DNA of 64,000 nt from Rhizomicrobium sp963710025 (GTDB taxonomy: Bacteria; Pseudomonadota; Alphaproteobacteria; Micropepsales; Micropepsaceae): contig CAVPYO010000013.1 in the NCBI GenBank assembly GCA_963710025.1, positions 372,001 through 436,000 on the forward strand, read 5' to 3'. Within the stretch, counting starts at the first letter, position 1, and every line of letters begins with the position of its first letter. The translations under genes were made by a program, and so were the position numbers. The notes under the pieces are model-generated. The model saw nothing but the letters and a program-made list of their open reading frames with translations. It made no database searches and had not been told where the DNA came from. Of this stretch, positions 9,143 through 15,916 are shown one piece after another.

Positions 9143-9158
9143 CGCCTATATATAGGCG
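9143..9158. promoter_or_regulatory. 16-bp perfect palindrome upstream of rsh
   Basis: CGCCTATATATAGGCG is a perfect palindrome lying directly upstream of the annotated rsh start. Its TATATA core could serve as a -10 element or operator. No matching -35 was identified, so its role is a guess. Confidence 0.4.
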
Positions 9159-9208
9159 CGGACGGCGGAAATCAGAAACCGGAATTCCGGTTTTGCGGCT
9201 GTCTGGGA

Positions 9209-9595
9209 CTACTCTTCGTAGTCGACTTCCGGCTCGGGCTGCGGCTCGGCGCGGCGCTGGGCCTCGCTGGTGAGGGCGCGCAACAGCTCCTCTTCCGTGA
9301 CCTGGCGGAATTGCGGATCCTCGCGCCCATCGTCGGTGTCGGGACGAACCTCCTCCGGCTCGTCGACCTCGGCGTGCTTCTGCATCGACTTGATATGGTC
9401 TTCCTTGAGGTCCTCGGGCTTGAGTTCCTTGGCCGCGATCTCGCGGAGCGCCACCACGGGATTCTTGTCGCGGTCGCGGTCGACCAGCGTGTCCGCCCCG
9501 CCCGAGAGCTGGCGGGCGCGAAACGACGCCGCCAAGACCAGCTCGAAACGGTTTGGAATCTTGTCGACGCAATCTTCGACGGTAACGCGGGCCAT
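9209..9595 (-). CDS. rpoZ: RNA polymerase omega subunit
   Basis: Omega helps assemble RNA polymerase. The 128-residue protein opens MARVTVEDCVDKIPNRFELV and has NPVVALREIAAKEL, both conserved in RpoZ. The C-terminal half (about residues 70-128) is acidic and low in complexity, as in other alphaproteobacterial omegas. It sits upstream of rsh on the same strand, the classical arrangement; omega is also known to contribute to ppGpp binding in some bacteria. Confidence 0.95.
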   Translation of the reverse strand: MARVTVEDCVDKIPNRFELVLAASFRARQLSGGADTLVDRDRDKNPVVALREIAAKELKPEDLKEDHIKSMQKHAEVDEPEEVRPDTDDGREDPQFRQVTEEELLRALTSEAQRRAEPQPEPEVDYEE

Positions 9596-9665
9596 GAGTC
9601 ATCCTTGGGGAGTTCGGGAAAGGCGGCGGAACCTATCGGAAACGCCGCACAGGAGCAAGGGGTTA

Positions 9666-10205
9666 TTAACCGGCCGGCTTGGCGGACGTCCGGGCGGCGT
9701 GTTCGGCCAGCAAGGGTCTGGTCCGCCGCCAGATTTCCCAAGCCTGGGCGCAAACCAGACCAAGCAGGAACAGCAGGCCGACGTCGGTATAAAGCGCGAT
9801 CTGGGCGCTATGCGCCGTCAATTTGCCCGGAGCCTGACCGCTCGTCGTCATCATCCGGAAGACGTAACGCCCGGCATACAGCCCGACGAACAGAATTACG
9901 CCGAACGGCGAGGTCTTGCTGGTGATGACCCCGGTGGCGGGATCGATGGTCAACGCCTGATGGCGCGCCTGGAGGTAGCCTGCGCCAACGCCGGCCGCCG
10001 CCGCCAGCGCGAACAACGCGAGCCCGAACGGGTCCGGCAGCGGCGAGACGAACAGCATGATCGCCATGAAGACGGCGATGATGGCGGGCCTGACCCACAG
10101 CCGCGAAGGGCTCAAGGGCCGGCCCTTCATCGCCTTGCTCATGCGCCACAAAAGCAGAGCGGCGATCAGAAGCGGTCCGATATAGGGCAGATATTGGTTC
10201 GCCAT
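9666..10205 (-). CDS. Multipass membrane protein, possibly CcdC/DUF1453-like
   Basis: This 179-residue protein has about five hydrophobic segments (about residues 8-22, 40-56, 62-80, 103-118 and 137-155). The pattern RPLSPSRLWVRPAI after the first segment recalls CcdC-like (DUF1453) membrane proteins, but I am not certain of the family. There are no catalytic motifs. It is on the same strand as rpoZ and may be independent of it. It carries no obvious signs of recent transfer. Confidence 0.6.
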   Translation of the reverse strand: MANQYLPYIGPLLIAALLLWRMSKAMKGRPLSPSRLWVRPAIIAVFMAIMLFVSPLPDPFGLALFALAAAAGVGAGYLQARHQALTIDPATGVITSKTSPFGVILFVGLYAGRYVFRMMTTSGQAPGKLTAHSAQIALYTDVGLLFLLGLVCAQAWEIWRRTRPLLAEHAARTSAKPAG

Positions 10206-10384
10206 GTGTCCATTTCCGTTGGAGCCGGCAAACAGCTTAGCGGAATTGGCGTCGGAAGGAACCGCGGCTTTCGTTTTCCGTCAGCAGACCGGATTCCTGA
10301 CGGACGCGTCGTTTATAGGCCTCGCGGATCGCGGCGAGCCTGGCCGCCTCGTCCGGTGTGCCGGACAGGATGACAGTAAAATGC

Positions 10385-10825
10385 TTAATGCGATTTCACC
10401 GCAAACTTGGCTTCAGCGAAAATGCCCCAGAAGCGATAGTGCAGCGTATAAGTCTCGCCTTCGCGAAACTTGGTCGCCTTGAGAGAGATGCTTTCGTTCT
10501 CCGTCTGCCGCTCGCCGGGCGCCAGCGTGTCGGTCTGCGGCATATAGATCATCATGCAAATGTCGTGATCCATCACGATGCCGCCTGCGGAATCCGTCAC
10601 CTTCCAGATGTGGATCTGGCAACGGTTCGAGGTTCGCAGCGTCACCGCCTCGCCCGATTTATTCGCCAGTGTCAGCATTACGGGCACCGTGACGTCGTCC
10701 TGACCGTCCGGCAGAACGACGACGCGCGCGATTTTCACCGTCAGCGTCGCGGCGTCCGGCGCCGCCAAGGCGGACGGCGCCAACGCCAGCATCGCGGCGA
10801 AAGCCGCGATTAAACTCGCTTTCAC
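10385..10825 (-). CDS. Secreted protein, possible BsuPI-like beta-sandwich domain
   Basis: The 146-residue protein has a clear Sec signal peptide (MKASLIAAFAAMLALAPSAL, cleavage probably after ALA near residue 21). The mature part carries a pattern of beta strands (VPVMLTLANKSGEAVTLRTS, then a YTLHYRFWG strand) resembling BsuPI-type protease-inhibitor-like domains. The start is GTG overlapping the slipin stop (GTGA), so the two are translationally coupled. Periplasmic location is inferred; the function is unknown. Confidence 0.65.
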   Translation of the reverse strand: MKASLIAAFAAMLALAPSALAAPDAATLTVKIARVVVLPDGQDDVTVPVMLTLANKSGEAVTLRTSNRCQIHIWKVTDSAGGIVMDHDICMMIYMPQTDTLAPGERQTENESISLKATKFREGETYTLHYRFWGIFAEAKFAVKSH

Positions 10826-11577
10826 GACTTCCTCTGCGCCAGCGCCCGCGCCGCCTCGACGAATTCGCTCGGCATCATGACGATGGTCATGGTGTTCTGC
10901 TCGGCGCCCACTTCGGTGAGCATCTGCATGCGGCGTAGTTCGAGGGAGGCCGGGGTCTTCATGATCTCGTCGGCGGCTTCGCGCAGTTTCATCGCGGCTT
11001 CGAATTCCGCTTCGGCCTTGATGATGCGGGCGCGCTTCTCGCGCAGCGCCTCGGCTTCCTGCGCCATGGCGCGCTGCATGGTGGCCGGGATTTCCACGTT
11101 CTTCATTTCGACGTTCTGGATTTCCACGCCCCAGGCTTCCGTCATGGAATCGACGCGCTCCTTCAGGATTGCGCTCAGCTTCTCGCGTTCCTTCAGCACG
11201 TCGTCGAGCGAATGCTGGCCGATGACGTTGCGCAGGGTGGTCAGCGCCACCTGGATGACGGCGTTGCGCACGTTCTGCACTTCGATGATGGCGAGGTCGG
11301 GCTTGACGATGCGATACCAGATGACGGCGTTGACCTGGACCGGAACGTTATCGCGGGTCATCGCTTCCTGCTGCTCGACGCCGTCGGTCAGCACGCGCAT
11401 ATCCACCTTGATCGCGCGGTCGACGCCCATCGGGATGATCCAGAACAGGCCCGGCCCGCGGATGTCGATAAAGCGGCCGAAGCGAAAGACCAGCGCGCGC
11501 TCATATTGCTGGGCGACGCGAAAGCCGGAGAGGAGAATGAACGCAATGACGAGGACAACGATCAGCATGGCAGGCAT
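10822..11577 (-). CDS. Slipin / stomatin-like SPFH protein
   Basis: SPFH proteins form membrane-associated ring assemblies, often with NfeD proteases. This 251-residue protein has an N-terminal membrane segment (residues 1-20, starting MPAMLIVVLVIAFILLSGF). The SPFH domain follows (RALVFRFGRFIDIRGPGLFW, then VNAVIWYRIVKPDLAI), and a Glu/Ala-rich helical coiled coil forms the C-terminal third. The ATG at 11577 places Met directly before the membrane anchor. No NfeD partner is present; the coupled downstream gene encodes a small secreted protein instead. Confidence 0.88.
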   Translation of the reverse strand: MPAMLIVVLVIAFILLSGFRVAQQYERALVFRFGRFIDIRGPGLFWIIPMGVDRAIKVDMRVLTDGVEQQEAMTRDNVPVQVNAVIWYRIVKPDLAIIEVQNVRNAVIQVALTTLRNVIGQHSLDDVLKEREKLSAILKERVDSMTEAWGVEIQNVEMKNVEIPATMQRAMAQEAEALREKRARIIKAEAEFEAAMKLREAADEIMKTPASLELRRMQMLTEVGAEQNTMTIVMMPSEFVEAARALAQRKS

Positions 11578-11691
11578 GGGTTTAGGCCCTCTTTGTTGCC
11601 GCAACGATAAGTAAGCATTAAGGCCGGAGGATGAAAGGGACGCAGTTTTACCAGTGCGATCCGGCACTTAACGCCCGGCGATGCGAAAAAC

Positions 11692-12189
11692 TCAGCCACG
11701 AGCCAAACGAACCACGGCGGCGCGCGATTCTTCGGGCAGAGCCGCGATGAGGTCAGCAACCGAACGTCCCGTTACCGGATGGCGCCAGTCGGACGCGACG
11801 TCGGACAGGGGAATCACAACGAAGGCGCGCTCCGCCATGCGCGGATGGGGCAGCGTGGGCGGCCCTTCCTCCACGCGGCCCTGGTAATCGATCAGATCGA
11901 GGTCGAGCGTGCGCGGCGCGTTCCTCCCGCTCCGCGTGCGTCCAAACGCCCATTCAATCTTGTGCAGAACCTGCATCAATTTGTCGGGCGAATGCGCGGT
12001 ATCGACTCGAATGACCGCGTTTACAAAAGGGGGATCCGCCGGATCGGGCCACGCCAGCGTCGCATAGAAGGCCGAAACAGCCTCGATTTTCACGCCGTTT
12101 CGGCCCATGGCGTCCAGAGCGGACGCGATCGTTTCCGCCGGCGGTCCAGCAGGCGAATCGAGATTGGCGCCTAATGCGATCACGATCAT
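11692..12189 (-). CDS. folK: 2-amino-4-hydroxy-6-hydroxymethyldihydropteridine pyrophosphokinase
   Basis: FolK (HPPK) pyrophosphorylates the pterin precursor of folate. The 165-residue protein begins MIVIALGANLDSP and contains the signature RTLDLDLIDY, followed by LPHPRMAERAFVVIPLSD, all characteristic. An open frame continues upstream beyond 12189, but that part is antisense to the NYN gene, so the ATG at 12189 was chosen. It is divergent from the NYN gene and has no other folate gene next to it. Confidence 0.93.
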   Translation of the reverse strand: MIVIALGANLDSPAGPPAETIASALDAMGRNGVKIEAVSAFYATLAWPDPADPPFVNAVIRVDTAHSPDKLMQVLHKIEWAFGRTRSGRNAPRTLDLDLIDYQGRVEEGPPTLPHPRMAERAFVVIPLSDVASDWRHPVTGRSVADLIAALPEESRAAVVRLARG

Positions 12190-12291
12190 GGGATCATTAC
12201 CGACTTGCGCGCGCCCGCCGAATGGGTAGAACGGTGTACGAGCCGTCGGGGGGCCATTGCTCGGACGGTCGTTATTTTGATGGAGATCATT

Positions 12292-12867
12292 ATGCTGTTT
12301 TACCCTCAGGAGAAACTGGCGCTTTTCATTGACGGCGCGAATTTGTACGGCGCGGCCAAAGGCCTTCAATTCGACATCGATTATAAACGGCTGCTCGAAC
12401 TCTTTGCGCGCAAGGGCGTGTTGGTGCGTGCTTTCTATTATACGGCGGTGGCCGAGGATCAAGAATTCTCGCCGCTGCGCCCGCTGGTCGACTGGCTCGA
12501 CTACAACGGCTTTTCGGTGGTCACCAAGCCGCTCAAGGAATTCACCGACGCGCAGGGCCGTCGCCGCGTCAAAGGCAACATGGACATCGAACTCGCCATC
12601 GACGTGATGGAGATGGCCGACCAAGTCGACCATATCGTCATCTTCTCGGGCGACGGCGATTTCCGCCGCTTGGTCGAGGCCGCCCAGCGCAAGGGACGTC
12701 GCGTCAGCGTGGTGTCCACGATCCGCACTCAGCCGCCCATGGTGTCCGACGATTTGCGCCGGCAGGCCGACAATTTCATCGAGCTGGAAGAATTGAAGCC
12801 GATGATCATGCGCGAAGGCGGCCCGCGCGCCGCCACGCCGGTGGCCGGCGAACAGGCGGCACAGTAA
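12292..12867 (+). CDS. NYN domain protein (LabA/DUF88-like)
   Basis: NYN domains are PIN-like metal-dependent RNase folds. The 191-residue protein has acidic active-site-type motifs: LFIDGANLYG near residue 11, KGNMDIELAIDVM in the middle and VIFSGDGDFRRLVEA, then a basic segment. These match LabA-type NYN proteins. The ATG at 12292 was chosen over the one at 12280 because GGAG sits 6 nt upstream and homologues start with a hydrophobic MLFYP-like stretch. The substrate is unknown. The UDG gene follows 3 bp later. Confidence 0.85.
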   Translation: MLFYPQEKLALFIDGANLYGAAKGLQFDIDYKRLLELFARKGVLVRAFYYTAVAEDQEFSPLRPLVDWLDYNGFSVVTKPLKEFTDAQGRRRVKGNMDIELAIDVMEMADQVDHIVIFSGDGDFRRLVEAAQRKGRRVSVVSTIRTQPPMVSDDLRRQADNFIELEELKPMIMREGGPRAATPVAGEQAAQ

Positions 12868-12870
12868 CGC

Positions 12871-13512
12871 TTGAGCACCGGCGAGCCGCCGCACGATTGT
12901 TCACTTTGCCCGCGCTTGGCGCAATTCCGCGCGGCAAACGCGAGCACCTATCCGGATTTCTTCAACGCGCCGGTGCCGACGTTCGGCGCGAGCGATGCGC
13001 GCCTGCTGATCGTGGGCCTGGCGCCCGGCCTCAAGGGCGCGAACCGCACAGGCCGGCCGTTTACCGGCGACTGGGCGGGCGATCTCTTGTTCGCCATGCT
13101 GCTGAAGCATGGGCTGGCGCGCGGCAGCTATGCCGAGCGCGCCGACGACGGTTTGACGCTGGTCGAATGCGCCATCAGCAATGCCGTGCGCTGCGTGCCG
13201 CCCGAAAACAAACCGACGCCCGCCGAGATCAAGACCTGCCGGAAGTTTCTGATCACACAGATTTCGGCGATGGCGCATCTGCGCACCATCCTGGCGCTCG
13301 GCAAGATCGCGCACGACAGCGTCTGCGACGCGTTGGGCGCGAAGAAATCCGCCCACCCCTTCAAGCACGGCGCCATCTACGAAATCGGCAAGCTGACGCT
13401 GATCTCCAGCTATCATTGCTCGCGCTACAACACCAATACGGGCGTGCTGACCGAAGCGATGTTCGACGCGGTGGTAAAACAGGCGAAGCTGGCGGCAATG
13501 CCGCAAATCTGA
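12871..13512 (+). CDS. Uracil-DNA glycosylase, family 5-like (UdgB type) with Fe-S cysteines
   Basis: This 213-residue enzyme is predicted to excise uracil from DNA. Motif 1 is GLAPGLKGANRTGRPFTGDW, the family 5-type form lacking the usual catalytic Asp/Asn of families 1 and 4. Late motif SSYHCSRYN supplies the His. Cys10, Cys13, Cys108 and Cys123 fit the 4Fe-4S pattern of families 4 and 5. The start is TTG, 3 bp after the NYN stop. It converges with the AhpD-like gene, leaving 3 bp between stops. Confidence 0.87.
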   Translation: MSTGEPPHDCSLCPRLAQFRAANASTYPDFFNAPVPTFGASDARLLIVGLAPGLKGANRTGRPFTGDWAGDLLFAMLLKHGLARGSYAERADDGLTLVECAISNAVRCVPPENKPTPAEIKTCRKFLITQISAMAHLRTILALGKIAHDSVCDALGAKKSAHPFKHGAIYEIGKLTLISSYHCSRYNTNTGVLTEAMFDAVVKQAKLAAMPQI

Positions 13513-13515
13513 ACT

Positions 13516-13875
13516 TCAGCTCGCGGGCGCGTTCTTCGCGACATACTGGTCGTAGGCTTCCACCGCCTGCGCCGCATACATGACGCTCGGTCCGGCGCCC
13601 ATGTAGACCGCCATGCCCATCGTCTCCAGGACTTCGTCGCGCGTCGCGCCGTGCTTGCGCGCCAATTCGGCGTGGAAGGCGATGCACGGATCGCAGCGCA
13701 CGGCGACGGCGATGCCGAGCGCGATCAGCTCCTTGGTCTTGGTGTCGAGGGCTTTCGCCTGCGTCGCCGCCGCCGCCAGCGCGCCAAAGGCCTTCATGGT
13801 GTCCGGCGCGCCGACGCGCAATTCCTTCACCGCGACCGTGAGGTTGGTCGCCAATCCGGGCCAGTCCTTGTACAT
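13516..13875 (-). CDS. AhpD-like carboxymuconolactone decarboxylase family protein
   Basis: The 119-residue protein contains the AhpD-type redox signature around Cys61, Cys64 and His68 (RCDPCIAFHAELARKHG), plus a helical body typical of CMD-family proteins. Such proteins act as peroxidase partners or alkylhydroperoxidases; the exact substrate is unknown. It is transcribed divergently from the PadR-like gene, and the 60-bp gap carries two overlapping palindromes, suggesting control by that regulator. Confidence 0.85.
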   Translation of the reverse strand: MYKDWPGLATNLTVAVKELRVGAPDTMKAFGALAAAATQAKALDTKTKELIALGIAVAVRCDPCIAFHAELARKHGATRDEVLETMGMAVYMGAGPSVMYAAQAVEAYDQYVAKNAPAS

Positions 13876-13894
13876 TGCACTACCTCGTTTTTAT

Positions 13895-13915
13895 CAGTAT
13901 ACTGTTTTAAACAGT
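13895..13915. promoter_or_regulatory. Overlapping palindromes, putative PadR-like operator
   Basis: CAGTATACTG (13895-13904) is a perfect palindrome. It overlaps ACTGTTT-T-AAACAGT (13901-13915), two 7-bp arms around one base. Both sit between the divergent AhpD-like and padR-like genes, where an autoregulating repressor would bind. The assignment to this regulator rests on position only. Confidence 0.5.
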
Positions 13916-13935
13916 GTCAAGCGATTTCTACAGCC

Positions 13936-14376
13936 ATGAGCCGTGCAATGTCCATACCCAAAACGTCGCGTCGGCAATCGCGCCATTTGCCCGCCTTCGT
14001 TCTGCTGGCGCTGGCGCAAACGCCCATGCACGGCGGCGGCGTGCTCACCGCGCTGAACGATTGCCTGCCGACGCTGAAGGCGGATTCGGCGGCGGTCTAC
14101 CGCGCGCTGATGCAACTGGAGAAAGCGGGCGAACTCAAATCCGCATGGGACACCTCCGGGCGCGGGCCCGCGATCCGCGTCTATCGCCTGACGCCGAGGG
14201 GTTGGACGAAACTCGACGCCTGCTTGGAAGACGTGAAAGCGCGGCTCGAATGCCTCGATCACTTCGTCAAGACATACGAGGGCGTCCGCGGCAAAGCGGC
14301 TCCGCGACGGAGCAAAGCGGGCAAGCTCAGGGTGAAGGTCAAATCAAACTTTCATGCTGAGCTTGTCGAAGCATGA
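13936..14376 (+). CDS. PadR-family transcriptional regulator
   Basis: The 146-residue protein has the PadR winged-helix pattern: LPAFVLLALAQTPMHGGGVL, then ADSAAVYRALMQLEKAGELK and a wing ending IRVYRLTPRGWTKL. The C-terminal region is short and basic. Its last residues FHAELVEA and stop are encoded by a dispersed intergenic repeat. The start may be at 13936 or at Met5 (13948). It likely represses the divergent AhpD-like gene and itself. Confidence 0.82.
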   Translation: MSRAMSIPKTSRRQSRHLPAFVLLALAQTPMHGGGVLTALNDCLPTLKADSAAVYRALMQLEKAGELKSAWDTSGRGPAIRVYRLTPRGWTKLDACLEDVKARLECLDHFVKTYEGVRGKAAPRRSKAGKLRVKVKSNFHAELVEA

Positions 14377-14378
14377 GG
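14351..14378. repeat. GAGCTTGTCGAAGCATGA-type repeat at the padR 3' end
   Basis: This copy provides the final codons and TGA stop of the padR-like gene. It is in the same orientation as the copy at 6888-6915, but here it is read on the plus strand. Confidence 0.75.
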
Positions 14379-14388
14379 GCGAGAGCAA

Positions 14389-14862
14389 CTACCCCTTGTC
14401 CCGCATCAGACGGGCCTTGTCGCGGGCCCAGTCGCGTTTCTTCTCGGTTTCGCGCTTGTCGTGGGTTTTCTTGCCCTTGGCGATGCCCAATTCCAACTTG
14501 GCGATGCCTTTGGGCGTGAAATAAAGCTTGAGCGGGATCAGCGTCATGCCTTCGCGCTGCACGGCGGACGAAAGCTTACCTATCTCGCTCTTGCGGACCA
14601 GCAGCTTGCGCACGCGGCGCGGCTCGTGGCCGAAGCGCGCGGCCTTGTTGTATTCGGGGATATAGGCGTTGATGAGGAAGATCTCGCCGTCCTTGGCCTG
14701 GGCATAGGATTCGCCGATGGTCGCCTTGCCGGTGCGCAGCGATTTGACCTCGGAGCCCACCAGCGCGATCCCCGCTTCCAGCGAGGATTCGATGTAATAC
14801 GAAAAGCGAGCCTTGCGGTTGTCGGCGACAATCTTGCGGTCGTCGTCTTTCTTTTTCGCCAT
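14389..14862 (-). CDS. smpB: SsrA-binding protein SmpB
   Basis: SmpB delivers tmRNA to stalled ribosomes. The 157-residue protein starts MAKKKDDDRKIVADNRKARF and has IALVGSEVKSLRTGKATIGE and the basic C-terminal tail (KKTHDKRETEKKRDWARDKA) that enters the mRNA channel. The length is typical. It starts 1 bp after the dapA stop, so the two form an operon, an arrangement common in Alphaproteobacteria. tmRNA itself was not seen in the window. Confidence 0.96.
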   Translation of the reverse strand: MAKKKDDDRKIVADNRKARFSYYIESSLEAGIALVGSEVKSLRTGKATIGESYAQAKDGEIFLINAYIPEYNKAARFGHEPRRVRKLLVRKSEIGKLSSAVQREGMTLIPLKLYFTPKGIAKLELGIAKGKKTHDKRETEKKRDWARDKARLMRDKG

Positions 14863-14863
14863 A

Positions 14864-15760
14864 TCAAACCTTGACGACCCCAGCCGCTTCCATCGCGGCG
14901 CGCACCTTGGCCCGCGCCGCATCGCTGGCGGCGACCAGCGGCATACGCACTTCGTCGGTACATAGGCCGAGCTGCGAGACGGCATATTTTACCGGCGCCG
15001 GGCTGGGCTCGACGAACATAGCGTCATGTAGCGGCATCAGGCGCTTCTGCAACGCCAGAGCGGTCGTGTAGTCGCCCTTCAGGCAGGCGTTCTGGAATTC
15101 GGCGCACAGCTTGGGCGCGACGTTGGCCGTCACCGAGATGCAGCCCTGGCCGCCCTGGACCATGTAAGCCAGCGCGGTGCCGTCCTCGCCGGAAAGCTGG
15201 ACCCAATCCTTGCCGCAGACCGCGCGTTCGCGCAGCGGCCGCGCCAGATTGGCGGTGGCGTCCTTGACGCCGACAATGTTGGGGATCTTCGAAAGCCGTC
15301 CCATCGTCTCGACGGAAACCTCGACGATGGTGCGCCCCGGAACGATGTAGACCATGATTGGAATGTCGACCGCTGCGGCGATGGCGGCGTAATGGCGGTA
15401 CATTCCTTCCTGCGACGGCTTGTTGTAATAGCCCGTGACCGAGAGGACGGCGTCGGCGCCGCTCTCCTTGGCGTGGCGAGTAAGCGCGATGGCTTCCAGC
15501 GTCGAATTGGAGCCCGCGCCGGCGATCACCGGCACACGCCCGCCAGCCTCTTCCACGCAGATCTCCACGACGCGCATATGCTCTTCATGGCTGAGCGTCG
15601 GCGACTCGCCGGTGGTGCCGCAGGGCACCAGCCCGTGACTGCCCTGTGCGATCTGCCAAGAGACCAGCCGGCGGAACGCCACCTCGTCCACCTTGTCGCC
15701 CTTCATGGGCGTGATCAGTGCGGGAAAGGAACCTTTGAAGCTGTTGGGCGCGAAGGGCAT
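14864..15760 (-). CDS. dapA: 4-hydroxy-tetrahydrodipicolinate synthase
   Basis: DapA condenses pyruvate with aspartate semialdehyde in lysine and diaminopimelate synthesis. The 298-residue TIM barrel has GTTGESPTLS with the catalytic-triad Thr at 49/50, TGYYNKP with Tyr at 111/112, Tyr138, and Schiff-base Lys166 in NIVGVKDAT. The residue after Tyr138 is Ile (YIVPGRT), where Asn is usual. The ATG at 15760 is preferred over an upstream in-frame codon. smpB follows. Confidence 0.93.
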   Translation of the reverse strand: MPFAPNSFKGSFPALITPMKGDKVDEVAFRRLVSWQIAQGSHGLVPCGTTGESPTLSHEEHMRVVEICVEEAGGRVPVIAGAGSNSTLEAIALTRHAKESGADAVLSVTGYYNKPSQEGMYRHYAAIAAAVDIPIMVYIVPGRTIVEVSVETMGRLSKIPNIVGVKDATANLARPLRERAVCGKDWVQLSGEDGTALAYMVQGGQGCISVTANVAPKLCAEFQNACLKGDYTTALALQKRLMPLHDAMFVEPSPAPVKYAVSQLGLCTDEVRMPLVAASDAARAKVRAAMEAAGVVKV

Positions 15761-15916
15761 GGTCGGCACTCGTTGAATTTCGGCCAAAATACAGTCCACA
15801 GCCGCCAGAGCAAGGTATCCGGCTGCAATTCCGGTTTGTCTGGCGCGCGCGGCGCGGCGTCGCTATTGTGGCTTGCTTCGCCATTTGCTGCGAAAGCGAA
15901 CCCGAGACCGGAAACG

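Noticed and set aside
11692..12894. The long minus-strand frame as one 400-residue folK protein
   Set aside because: The upstream part is antisense to the NYN gene; the folK signature starts at 12189.
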